Of a stretch of 43,203 nt of DNA, positions 1 through 7,228 are shown piece by piece. The first letter of the stretch is position 1. Each line of letters begins with the position of its first letter. This DNA is from a virus: positions 1-43,203 of the IMG/VR virus record IMGVR_UViG_3300042304_000395. One strand, given 5' to 3'. The position numbers and the translations under genes were made by a program. The notes beneath the pieces were generated by a model, which had not been told where the DNA came from, searched no databases, and was given only the letters and a program-made list of their open reading frames with translations.

Positions 1-795
1 TTCAAACTCTTGTCTGAATTGTTCTTCAGAGGTGTTACGGACAGTTTCTTCTTTCCATGCCGCATCTCGGCCAGGTACTTGTGACCAATGGACTTCAAGT
101 GGTTTGTAAGTTGAACGGCCTTCTTCAGCATCTACCCACATCTTATAGAAGTGGTTCAAACCATAAGGTGTAGAAACGATAATAACTTTTGTCGTTTTAC
201 CAGATGAAATCACAGGGTAGGTAGATGTAAAGAACTCATCAGCCATATTCTTAGGAACGAAAGCAAATTCGTCCAAGAAAATTAAGTTGTATGAGCCTCC
301 ACGAACACCAGATGCTGATGTTGCAAATGCAGCAATCTTAGATTTGTTTTCTAGTTCAATGTTACCTTTGTTCCAAACAATAATACCTTGTTGCAACCAT
401 AGAGGCAAATACTCATACGCATATTGAATGCGGCCTAGAATGTCACGAGCAAGAGAACCTTTGTTGGCCAAAATGGCAATACTGTAGTCATCTTGGAACA
501 AAACTGACCAAAGCATATAACCGACAGTTGTAGTTGTTTTACCAACCTGTCGAGGCATCTTTGCAATACAAAAACGATTGTTGTGAAATGTTCTGACCAT
601 GTCCTCTTGGAACGGCCACATCTCAAATGGAATTAAACCACGGTCAACGTTAACAATCTTAACATAAGTCTTAATGAAGTAGACCGGGTCTTCAGTACAT
701 TTTATAATTTCAGCAACTTGTTCCTCAGTATAGGACAGTTCAACGCCTGTCCTTTTGAGGTTGGAATTTCCCAGATACCCGCCAGCATCAACCAT
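1..795 (-). CDS. gp17: Large terminase subunit gp17, N-terminal part (cut by window edge)
   Basis: ATPase motor that pumps DNA into the prohead and cuts the concatemer. The 265 visible residues cover the ATPase domain; the C-terminal nuclease domain lies beyond position 1. Walker A is PRQVGKTT at residues 81-88, Walker B plus catalytic Glu is LIFLDE at 171-176, and STPYGLNHFY (208-217) matches the T4 stretch TTPNGLNHFY. NLKR at residues 12-15 matches T4 GLPNLKR, so this version lacks the roughly 65 residues that T4 has before it, as in marine T4-like phages. The ATG at 793-795 overlaps the end of the endonuclease gene by 8 bp, so translation is probably coupled; only a weak purine-rich RBS precedes it. 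The homology to gp17 is clear; the missing half cannot be judged. Confidence 0.97.
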   Translation of the reverse strand, partial: MVDAGGYLGNSNLKRTGVELSYTEEQVAEIIKCTEDPVYFIKTYVKIVNVDRGLIPFEMWPFQEDMVRTFHNNRFCIAKMPRQVGKTTTTVGYMLWSVLFQDDYSIAILANKGSLARDILGRIQYAYEYLPLWLQQGIIVWNKGNIELENKSKIAAFATSASGVRGGSYNLIFLDEFAFVPKNMADEFFTSTYPVISSGKTTKVIIVSTPYGLNHFYKMWVDAEEGRSTYKPLEVHWSQVPGRDAAWKEETVRNTSEEQFRQEFE

Positions 796-1366
796 TATTT
801 AAACCCATTCTTTTTTGGTAAGCTAATTTTGTTGCTTCAGAAATTTTTAATTTTTGTTCTAAAGTTCTTTTTTTACCTGAGTTGGATTTTGATATTTTTG
901 TTTTTGTTTCTTCTGTAATGGTACGTTTTTGTTTTTTTGAAGCTTCAGAAATTTTAGCTTTATGTTCGGCCGTAAAAGGTTTTCTTTTAATACCAATTAA
1001 TGCTTTAGATAATTTTATTCTTGTATCATTGGTAATTATTTTACCTTTTGCTTTTTCTGACATTTTCTTTTTAGAATCAGGTGTGTGTTTTAATCCAGAC
1101 ACACCTTCACCACCACTTGTAATATTTACCAATTTTATACCAAGTTTTTTATACTTATCAATAAGTTCTATTTCTATCAACAAAGAAAGTTCTTCATCTA
1201 AATTACTATATAAAATTTGAGATGAAAAACCAGCTTTATTAACAACATTGTGCCAATATCGATTTCGGTTATTTTTTTCGGAATGCCTATTATTTTTTCC
1301 TTTGCCAACATAAAATATCAGATTTTCATCTAATCGAGTATGTTGATATACATAATATAAATCCAT
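788..1366 (-). CDS. GIY-YIG homing endonuclease with NUMOD3 repeats
   Basis: Predicted free-standing homing endonuclease of 192 residues. The GIY-YIG fold is at about residues 1-90 in the divergent phage form: YYVYQHT (4-10) and FYVGKGK (18-24) stand for the two eponymous tyrosine motifs, followed by RNRYWHN (34-40), the acidic EELSLLIEIE (58-67) and NITSGGEG (81-88). Residues 93-182 hold at least four NUMOD3-type DNA-binding repeats (HTPDSKKKMSEKAKG; FTAEHKAKISEASKK; ITEETKTKISKSNSG; TLEQKLKISEATK). It begins 2 bp after the Dps-like stop and runs 8 bp into gp17. The gene looks clearly more AT-rich than its neighbours, as expected for a recent mobile insertion. No intron or intein is visible in the gp17 part present, so it is likely self-mobilising. 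Target site unknown. Confidence 0.92.
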   Translation of the reverse strand: MDLYYVYQHTRLDENLIFYVGKGKNNRHSEKNNRNRYWHNVVNKAGFSSQILYSNLDEELSLLIEIELIDKYKKLGIKLVNITSGGEGVSGLKHTPDSKKKMSEKAKGKIITNDTRIKLSKALIGIKRKPFTAEHKAKISEASKKQKRTITEETKTKISKSNSGKKRTLEQKLKISEATKLAYQKRMGLNNG

Positions 1367-1368
1367 AA

Positions 1369-1803
1369 TTATTTCGTGATACTACGAAGCATCCATGATT
1401 TCTTCTGATGAGCACCTAATAGGTCTTGCAAGAAGTTGCCAACCGCAGGTTCACCAGCCTCATCTGCCAAAACAATACCTGCACGAAGTTGCATAATGTA
1501 TCTATCATTATCCATCTTTAAAGTGGTCATCATGGTCAATGCATCAGGCACAGTAGTTGCTTCTTCTACAGCAGATAGTTCTAAGAATCTACTGAAAGAA
1601 CCTGGTGCATATGCATTTAAATAACGAATGTGTTCGGCAATCGGATCATTCTGAGCAAACACTTCAGTATAAAATGTATCAAGAAAACCATGGAATTGTG
1701 GAAAATCATTACCTTCAACATTCCAATGATAGTTGTGTGCTTTCAAATACAGGCCAAAGTTGGTGCCTAGAATAACTTTTAGTTGTTCGATTAATTGTTC
1801 CAT
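1369..1803 (-). CDS. Dps-like ferritin (DNA starvation protection family)
   Basis: A 144-residue four-helix ferritin-like protein. All five intersubunit ferroxidase ligands of the Dps family are present with the same spacing as in E. coli Dps (H51, H63, D67, D78, E82): here H26 in YHWN, H38, D42, D53 and E57. The family oxidises Fe(II) with peroxide, stores iron as a 12-mer and often binds DNA. The basic N-terminal DNA-binding tail of E. coli Dps is absent: the protein starts MEQLIEQLKV and goes straight into helix 1. The C-terminus AHQKKSWMLRSITK is basic and could contact DNA. It sits between the two terminase genes, 7 bp after gp16, suggesting late expression with packaging genes. Role in the phage (protecting packaged or host DNA, or iron capture) is inference. 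Confidence 0.88.
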   Translation of the reverse strand: MEQLIEQLKVILGTNFGLYLKAHNYHWNVEGNDFPQFHGFLDTFYTEVFAQNDPIAEHIRYLNAYAPGSFSRFLELSAVEEATTVPDALTMMTTLKMDNDRYIMQLRAGIVLADEAGEPAVGNFLQDLLGAHQKKSWMLRSITK

Positions 1804-1810
1804 AGTATCC

Positions 1811-2203
1811 TTATTTATTGTTCTTTAAAAACTTGACCAGTTCTGTGGTTGAACCAACAAATACTGCCTTATCTACATTCACATCACCACTTCTTTTAGC
1901 GGCCTGTGGGTCTAAATCTTTTTTGCGCTTCTGAATCTCCATCAAATCTTTATTCAAGTCTGATAGGTTCTTAATCAAATTGGCGGCAACTTCATATGCC
2001 CTTGGATGTTCTGACTCTTTGGCAACATTCAGAATGCCATCAACTGCTAAATTACCCTTTTCAATCAACTCACGGATATTTTGTCTAGCAAAATCAGCAT
2101 CATCATTTACCACAGTGTTTGTAACTGGTACAATCTCTGTTGCAATTGTTTCGATAGGTTCTAAATCTAAAACCTCCGATAAAGTTTCATTTAGTTTTTT
2201 CAT
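1811..2203 (-). CDS. gp16: Small terminase subunit gp16
   Basis: Regulatory subunit of the packaging motor; forms oligomeric rings that recognise DNA and stimulate gp17. The 130 residues align by eye with T4 gp16 (164): an acidic N-terminus, a central coiled coil at about 36-97 (FARQNIRELI; SEHPRAYEVAANLIKNL matching T4 NADSPRHMEVFATLMGQM), and the C-terminal signature NVDKAVFVGSTTELV (109-123) matching T4 IQNATVFMGSPTELM. It is shorter than T4 at the C-terminus. ATG overlaps the gp15 stop by 4 bp (ATGA), a coupled junction. In this phage gp16 and gp17 are no longer adjacent: the Dps-like and GIY-YIG genes lie between. Confidence 0.94.
   Translation of the reverse strand: MKKLNETLSEVLDLEPIETIATEIVPVTNTVVNDDADFARQNIRELIEKGNLAVDGILNVAKESEHPRAYEVAANLIKNLSDLNKDLMEIQKRKKDLDPQAAKRSGDVNVDKAVFVGSTTELVKFLKNNK
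1812..1818 (-). promoter_or_regulatory. Late promoter-like motif ATAAATA before the Dps-like gene
   Basis: CAATAAATAAGGATACT on the minus strand overlaps the gp16 stop. AAGG right after it is the RBS of the Dps-like gene, so a start here would give a near-leaderless message. Confidence 0.3.
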
Positions 2204-3231
2204 ATCAATGTGTCAGGCCATTCAGTAATTTCATCAATAAATCCAAATTGGTCATCTGGTGCTGTATTAGCAGGATCAGGTCTAACAATAACCTCAGCTG
2301 CATTCAACGGCGTCAAATCTAAACTGATTACTTTGTACCTTGAATTGGTGTAATCACCAAGAACAAAGTCGTTAGCAGTTACCAAACTACTTAGTTCGCC
2401 AAGGACTAGAACACCGTTTTCTGTGTTACTGAAGTAAACAACCTTACCAGTAACGTCTTTATTTTCAACTCTGATTGTTTCGCCTGTGGTGAACACATTG
2501 TTACCATTGGCATAGTCAACATACATTCGTTGAGCATCACGGCCTTGTGTATCGATAAAGATATTAGTCTTTGTGTAACCATATGCACTAGCAGTTGTAC
2601 TGTAGGCACCAATTAAACCACCACCAGATTTGACTGGTGGCCAAATGTAACCTTTGACTGTGAATGTCAAGTCCCAAACAATCAATCTGGTTGTAGAAAA
2701 GTCACCTTCATATTCAACGTTAGTAGCTACTGACTCTAATTTAATTGGAAGGTCATACTTCTGATTCATGCCAGGAATAAAATCAACTGTAACATTAAAA
2801 TCAGGTGTAAAGAATGGCAAAATCTGTTCTATGATTTGTGTACCATCTTCTGTGTTTCGCACATAGATTGATAAAGAAAACTCATAGTCATATGGTACAG
2901 GTGCATATTGTGTCTTTAGGCCATTGTTAGCATCAAGAGCAAAATTCTGTAACGTAGATACTTTTTTTCTACTTGAGTCATATGCCATACCAGTCATCTC
3001 AAATGAAATGCGTGGCACATGAGTGGCAATAGACCTTGTTAAATCGGGGTCACTTGTAATACGTGTGATGTATTGTTCTTTTGGTCCATATGAAAGAGGT
3101 ACTTTATATGTCTCATAAGATTGATTAACGTCTTTGTTGTAACGAACAATTTGAATGTCATTAAACAAAGTGCCAAAAGCCACTACGATTTTACGTATGG
3201 TTCTGTTGTAAAAGTGTTGGTTTCCTAGCAT
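2200..3231 (-). CDS. gp15: Tail sheath stabiliser and completion protein gp15
   Basis: Forms the hexameric tail terminator that caps the sheath and tube and joins the tail to the neck. The N-terminus MLGNQHFYNRTIRKIVVAFG and the segments FSLSIYVRNTEDGTQIIEQI (118-137) and LPFFTPDFN (138-146) match T4 gp15 (MFGYFYNSSFRRY; YELSIFTRYEDDMFQIVEQI; LPYFQPHFN). TTRLIVWDLTFTVKGYIWPP (180-199) matches the T4 SRRRIEWSLTFEVNGWMYPP. At 343 residues it is longer than T4's 272; the extra part at about 245-306 is a beta-rich module also seen in gp14 and gp8 here. A TAAATAA motif overlaps the preceding LamG stop just upstream of the ATG. Confidence 0.94.
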   Translation of the reverse strand: MLGNQHFYNRTIRKIVVAFGTLFNDIQIVRYNKDVNQSYETYKVPLSYGPKEQYITRITSDPDLTRSIATHVPRISFEMTGMAYDSSRKKVSTLQNFALDANNGLKTQYAPVPYDYEFSLSIYVRNTEDGTQIIEQILPFFTPDFNVTVDFIPGMNQKYDLPIKLESVATNVEYEGDFSTTRLIVWDLTFTVKGYIWPPVKSGGGLIGAYSTTASAYGYTKTNIFIDTQGRDAQRMYVDYANGNNVFTTGETIRVENKDVTGKVVYFSNTENGVLVLGELSSLVTANDFVLGDYTNSRYKVISLDLTPLNAAEVIVRPDPANTAPDDQFGFIDEITEWPDTLI

Positions 3232-3238
3232 AGTCGCT

Positions 3239-3245
3239 TATTTAT
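3239..3245 (-). promoter_or_regulatory. Late promoter-like motif ATAAATA before gp15
   Basis: TAATAAATAAGCGACT on the minus strand overlaps the stop of LamG 1, 7 bp before the gp15 ATG. May serve the packaging genes further on rather than gp15. Confidence 0.3.
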
Positions 3246-3961
3246 TATATTCCAAACCGACCCCTGTGAGCAGCAAAGTTTTGAACAACCTCACTTGCGG
3301 TTAAGCAACGGTTATACACTTTAGCAATTGCAATATTTCCTGGAAAGTGATTAGCCCAACTACCCGTTGGAATATTTAAAAACAATGGATTGGAATGAGT
3401 TACAGTATCGGTTGTTCTCACAGTACCGCTGCCATTAGTATTTAAATTGCCATCAATGTATTGAAAAACATTTCCATTTGTTCTATCAATTATTCCTACC
3501 CAATGATGCCATCGATTAGCAACAAGAATGGCTGATGTATTAAAGGCTTCTTGGCCAGTAGAATCTGCTGTTGTAAGGTGGACATATTGTGATGAATTTA
3601 ACCATGCAGCATACGTTCTTGTATTTTGGTCTCCAGCCGCATTCATTTTATTGATAATATTGCTCCACCCGCTAGAAAAACTAAAGGAATTTACTTTAAA
3701 CCATGCTTCTAAAGTCATAGTCCGTCTAATGTCTAAAGATGCTGCATTCCCACAATTCACACAATCATTTACTCCATCAAAAGAAAACGTGCCTGCATTA
3801 CCAGAGTTATAAGCTGCACCACCTACTAATGTACCATTATTTCCAAGGCCACTCATGTCGGTCCAAGTATTTCCAGTATTGGCAAAACTCTTACTATTAG
3901 CCGCATCTAGGTAAAATACTAACCCACTCTCGATGCCATTAGGTCCTGATTGTACACTCAT
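3245..3961 (-). CDS. LamG/concanavalin A-like lectin-fold protein 1
   Basis: A 238-residue single-domain protein of the LamG-like jellyroll type. Signatures in order: GLVFYLDAANSKSF (13-26), GNTWTDMSGLGNNGTL (30-45), FSFDGVNDCVN (60-70), MTLEAWFKV (82-90), RWHHWVGI (about 150), a YIDG turn and the C-terminal IAKVYNRCLTASEVVQNF followed by RGRFGI. Such domains bind glycans or act as decoration proteins on virions. There is no signal peptide or membrane segment. It is the last of three tandem paralogues; its ATG overlaps the stop of the preceding one by 4 bp. Likely a neck, capsid or tail decoration, but the attachment point is unknown. Confidence 0.85.
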   Translation of the reverse strand: MSVQSGPNGIESGLVFYLDAANSKSFANTGNTWTDMSGLGNNGTLVGGAAYNSGNAGTFSFDGVNDCVNCGNAASLDIRRTMTLEAWFKVNSFSFSSGWSNIINKMNAAGDQNTRTYAAWLNSSQYVHLTTADSTGQEAFNTSAILVANRWHHWVGIIDRTNGNVFQYIDGNLNTNGSGTVRTTDTVTHSNPLFLNIPTGSWANHFPGNIAIAKVYNRCLTASEVVQNFAAHRGRFGI

Positions 3962-4647
3962 ACGTTAAACCTTCCACGCATAGCATTAAAATTCTGCTGA
4001 ACTTCTTGTAATGATAATTCTCTATTGTAGATTCTAGTAAGTCCAACTCTACCATTTAACATTTCATCACCACCAGGATGGTTGTTACCAATTGTTAGGT
4101 AGGCACTAGCAACGGCCGGCAATGTAGTTATTCCAAATGCATTCGTGCTATTTACAAGCACACCATTGATATACATTTTTGCTGTACCGCTAGCAAACGT
4201 AACAACCACATGATACCAATTTCCTGCACTAAGAGTAGATCCATTGTAAAGTTGATACCACGTTCCTGGCCAGTTACTACTGAATACGAACTGGTTACCA
4301 CTTGAGGTCCATAATGCATATTGTTCGGCAGCATCAGTACCGTATGTTAGCACACCCCCAATGTTATTCCATGTAGTTGGATATACCCATGCTTCTAATG
4401 TAAGGTTGTTTGTAATATTTAGCGCACTATAAACAGGATGCTGAAAAAACTGCGAGCTCGCAGAAGCCATATTAAAATAGCCACCATTATTACTACTGAA
4501 TTGAGGACCGTTGGTAGCGACAGAAGATCCGCCACCAATCATATCAGTCCACGTGTTACCTGTTCCAGAATAACTTTTGGAATTAGCCGCATCCAAATAT
4601 AATACTAAACCCTTAGTTGTGATTGAGGGTGAATGTGCTAATGCCAT
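3958..4647 (-). CDS. LamG/concanavalin A-like lectin-fold protein 2
   Basis: A 229-residue paralogue of the genes on both sides. It has GLVLYLDAANSKSYSGTGN (13-31), NTWTDMIGGGSS, LTLEAWVYPTTW in the middle, WYHVVVTFASGTAKMYINGV, and the shared C-terminus LQEVQQNFNAMRGRFNV. The 33 bp encoding the C-terminal end are identical to those of paralogue 3 (3964-3996 and 4653-4685), showing recent duplication or gene conversion. The start ATG (4645-4647) shares a base with the preceding TAA. Function probably glycan binding on the virion surface; substrate unknown. Confidence 0.85.
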   Translation of the reverse strand: MALAHSPSITTKGLVLYLDAANSKSYSGTGNTWTDMIGGGSSVATNGPQFSSNNGGYFNMASASSQFFQHPVYSALNITNNLTLEAWVYPTTWNNIGGVLTYGTDAAEQYALWTSSGNQFVFSSNWPGTWYQLYNGSTLSAGNWYHVVVTFASGTAKMYINGVLVNSTNAFGITTLPAVASAYLTIGNNHPGGDEMLNGRVGLTRIYNRELSLQEVQQNFNAMRGRFNV

Positions 4648-4685
4648 TATATGTTAAACCTTCCACGCATAGCATTAAAATTCTG
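3964..4685 (-). repeat. 33-bp exact repeat at the ends of two LamG genes
   Basis: Positions 3964-3996 and 4653-4685 are identical and encode the QNFNAMRGRFN C-terminus of LamG proteins 2 and 3. Confidence 0.85.
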
Positions 4686-5375
4686 TGACACTTGATTTTG
4701 AGTAAATCCTATATTATAAGCTGTGACTACTGCAATCCTACCATCTAACTCAGGCGTACTAATGGTGGATCTAGTTCCTATTGTAATGGGAGAACTATTC
4801 TCACTTCTGGCCACTGTTAAAGAAGAAAATAAAATAGAATTTATAAAAACTCCATTTATATACAAGCTTGCGGTTGTTCCATCTCCAGTCCACACAACGT
4901 TATACCATTGCCCTGGAGTAGCATTGTAATATACTCTTGCAGTGCTTCCGGCTGGATTACTACCAACGTTGGATGCTGATATTCCTAGAATTTCATTTGT
5001 TGCCTCCATCCAAATGCCATTGGTGGAATTTGAATACGACCCTCCATTTGCTTTTTGTATGAGTGTAGCATAATCTACATATTCATCTACAACAAACCAT
5101 CCACTTAGGGTGAATGTTGTTGAAGCTCCAAACACTTGGCTTGAGATTGCTGCATCATGAGGAATCGTAGCATAACTATCGGTTGTTCTGTTAAAATCTA
5201 AACAACCACTTTTTTCTGAGCTATACGCTACTCCGTTAAGTAACGTAGCGTTACGACCATTGCCGCTTATATCAAACCATGTGTTACCTGATCCGGGATA
5301 GGATCGTAAGTTAGCAGCATCAAGATGAAGCATCAATCCACTCTTTACTATTTTTGGATTATATCCAACACCCAT
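4647..5375 (-). CDS. LamG/concanavalin A-like lectin-fold protein 3
   Basis: A 242-residue LamG-like protein, first transcribed of the triplet. Signatures: GLMLHLDAANLRSYPGSGN (13-31), TWFDISGNGRNATLLNG (32-48), TFTLSGWFVVDEYVDY, WYNVVWTGDGTTASLYINGV, and C-terminal QVSQNFNAMRGRFNI. Start chosen at 5375, with AAGGAG 7 bp upstream and the gp14 stop 11 bp away. It continues the neck operon without a promoter gap, so it should be made late together with gp13-gp15. In T4 gp14 and gp15 are adjacent, so the triplet is an insertion into a conserved cluster. Confidence 0.85.
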   Translation of the reverse strand: MGVGYNPKIVKSGLMLHLDAANLRSYPGSGNTWFDISGNGRNATLLNGVAYSSEKSGCLDFNRTTDSYATIPHDAAISSQVFGASTTFTLSGWFVVDEYVDYATLIQKANGGSYSNSTNGIWMEATNEILGISASNVGSNPAGSTARVYYNATPGQWYNVVWTGDGTTASLYINGVFINSILFSSLTVARSENSSPITIGTRSTISTPELDGRIAVVTAYNIGFTQNQVSQNFNAMRGRFNI

Positions 5376-5386
5376 ATTAAAACTCC

Positions 5387-6268
5387 TTATGGTTCACCAA
5401 AAGGATTATGTTCTGTGAAGTCTATAATTCCATCAGCTTCAGATTCAATTCTTGCATTGTCAACCACATCTTCAAACGCATTGTTCATTGTGGCAGTATC
5501 AGAAATTGTATTGATAATCCATTGAGCACCACTTGTGTTACCAACCACATTGCCAGAAACAAAATTGCCTTGTACTCTAATCACATCAACGTGGATGTTT
5601 GGAGTCAAATCATGTACTACAGCCTGTGCTGTTGAGAATGACAAATTAGGACCTTGATAAATGATTTCGTCATTTACAAACTTACCTGTACCTGTACTGA
5701 GAGCAATACGTGTTCTTGGATAAGCATCTCTAATTTGTTCATCAACTTCTTTAATACCAGTATCAACAATCTCATTAGAGAATACGAACTGTTTGAGTTT
5801 CAAGGCATAAACATAAACGTTGGCACCACGACCACGGCCTAATGTATAGAACATTGCTTGGTCGTTCTCATGTTCCACCATAGTAATCTCAAAGAAGTTT
5901 TGCACCAAAGGAATATAAATTAAATCGCCTTCAAAAGGTCTAGGTTGTGGAACTGTAGATTTAAACCTTCTGCGGGAAACTAATAGAGTAATTTCATCTC
6001 TGATTTCTAAGCCAAACTTAGAGATAAAGTCGCCTTCACCATCCATACCTGTAATGTTTTCCATATACAATTCAATAGCATACGCCTCGGTATACTGTTT
6101 GAGTGTATCTTCACCATAGATATAATCTACTTGGTCACGACTAGACCTTGGTAAGTAGAATACATCCATGCCATTGATTTTTAAGGCCTCAATTAAGAGG
6201 TCTTCAACCAGCAATTGCTCAGAAGTAATCTGAGTTGGAAAATTATTAAAGTATAGATTTGTTGCCAT
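5387..6268 (-). CDS. gp14: Neck protein gp14
   Basis: Head-completion/neck protein that with gp13 seals the portal after packaging and gives the docking site for the tail. The N-terminal half (MATNLYFNNFPTQITSEQLL; EALKINGMDVFYLPR at 28-42; LYMENITGMDGEGDFISKFG at 67-86; VSRRRF at 97-102; PFEGDLIYIPL at 111-121; FEITMVEH at 126-133) is typical of T4-family gp14. At 293 residues it exceeds T4's 256; residues about 193-255 hold an extra beta-rich module (GTGKFVNDEIIYQG ... GNFVSGNVVGNTSGAQW) related to those in gp15 and gp8 here. It starts 3 bp after the gp13 stop. Confidence 0.94.
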   Translation of the reverse strand: MATNLYFNNFPTQITSEQLLVEDLLIEALKINGMDVFYLPRSSRDQVDYIYGEDTLKQYTEAYAIELYMENITGMDGEGDFISKFGLEIRDEITLLVSRRRFKSTVPQPRPFEGDLIYIPLVQNFFEITMVEHENDQAMFYTLGRGRGANVYVYALKLKQFVFSNEIVDTGIKEVDEQIRDAYPRTRIALSTGTGKFVNDEIIYQGPNLSFSTAQAVVHDLTPNIHVDVIRVQGNFVSGNVVGNTSGAQWIINTISDTATMNNAFEDVVDNARIESEADGIIDFTEHNPFGEP

Positions 6269-6271
6269 GTT

Positions 6272-7225
6272 TTAACCAATAAACATCTCGCCTGGAAGTA
6301 CATTGTAAGATTGCATTTCTTCTTCAATCTTATCAATCTCCGTCTGTGCTTCTGCCATGATTCTTGGACCATCAAGTGTGACACCACCAGGTAATTGAAT
6401 GCCAGCAAACTTACTTAGGTTTGAACCCCATTGGTATTTAATTTTGGCTGTTGCATACTGCTTCAAGAACCTATCGTTCCAAACATCTGAAACACCAATC
6501 TTAGTGGCAGTTACATTAGTTAAATCTGAGCCTAATGGATTCATCAATTGTATCTCAGTTGGGTTCTTAATGTGTCTCACTTGTTTCTCAACACCACCAA
6601 TTGTGATAATGTCGTTCTCAAGGATTTCTTGGTCAAAGATTGTACTAGTTCCTGTAACTGTATTAGAAGTGGCATTACCTGTTAGTGTACCAGTTAGTGT
6701 GATTGTATCTGGTACCAATGAGCGGTAGCATTCAACAATAACATATTCGCCAACTTCTCTATCTCTTGACCAATCAATGTCAAGGAATAGTTTGTTTTGG
6801 TGGCGATTAAATCTAAACTGTGGAGTACCAGAGAACAACATATTCAATGTCTGAATGTGTTGCATCGTAATCTCATATGACACATACGATACCGATGTGA
6901 AGTCATATAGGTCGTGCAGACGCAACTGGTAACGCAAGTCGAACATATTGATTGATGAATTAGAATCATCAAATGGTAAAACTTTTGTAACAAAGATGAC
7001 CGAATCTGGACAATAAATCCAGCGGCGTTCAATATCTTCTGCCGTGATTCTGTGCTTCATAAAAATCTTCTCACAACCATCAAAGTGATAGTCATGGAAA
7101 AACTGTAAAGCATCATCAATACGATCCTCAATTTGGTCATCATCAACGTTAATGTCAATCACAGGCCAACCGAGTCGGCGCAGGCAATAATCTTTGAATA
7201 GTTTTCGTGTTGTAGGTTTTGCCAT
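6272..7225 (-). CDS. gp13: Neck protein gp13
   Basis: Neck/head-completion protein that binds the portal ring; works with gp14. The 317 residues begin MAKPTTRKLFKDYCLRRLGW, followed by VDDDQIEDRIDDALQFFHDY (27-46), both typical of T4-family gp13 (T4: 309). A beta module (GTLTGNATSNTVTGTSTIF ... NDIITIGG) is inserted at about residues 174-243, after which the conserved helical part resumes (DRFLKQYATAKIKYQWGSNL). Preceded 3 bp upstream by the stop of the 1032-residue fibre gene. No promoter is evident, so expression is by read-through. Confidence 0.93.
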   Translation of the reverse strand: MAKPTTRKLFKDYCLRRLGWPVIDINVDDDQIEDRIDDALQFFHDYHFDGCEKIFMKHRITAEDIERRWIYCPDSVIFVTKVLPFDDSNSSINMFDLRYQLRLHDLYDFTSVSYVSYEITMQHIQTLNMLFSGTPQFRFNRHQNKLFLDIDWSRDREVGEYVIVECYRSLVPDTITLTGTLTGNATSNTVTGTSTIFDQEILENDIITIGGVEKQVRHIKNPTEIQLMNPLGSDLTNVTATKIGVSDVWNDRFLKQYATAKIKYQWGSNLSKFAGIQLPGGVTLDGPRIMAEAQTEIDKIEEEMQSYNVLPGEMFIG

Positions 7226-7228
7226 TTT

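Noticed and set aside
793-805. TTTAAATAAT as a late promoter for gp17
   Set aside because: Poor match and only a few bases before the ATG; AT-rich chance occurrence in the endonuclease gene.
882-1220. Open frame on the plus strand opposite the endonuclease gene
   Set aside because: Shadow of a well-supported gene; hydrophobic low-complexity product from AT-rich antisense reading and no RBS.
788-1366. Group I intron in gp17 or gp16 carrying the endonuclease
   Set aside because: The gp17 and gp16 frames are intact and the endonuclease has its own start and stop between genes.
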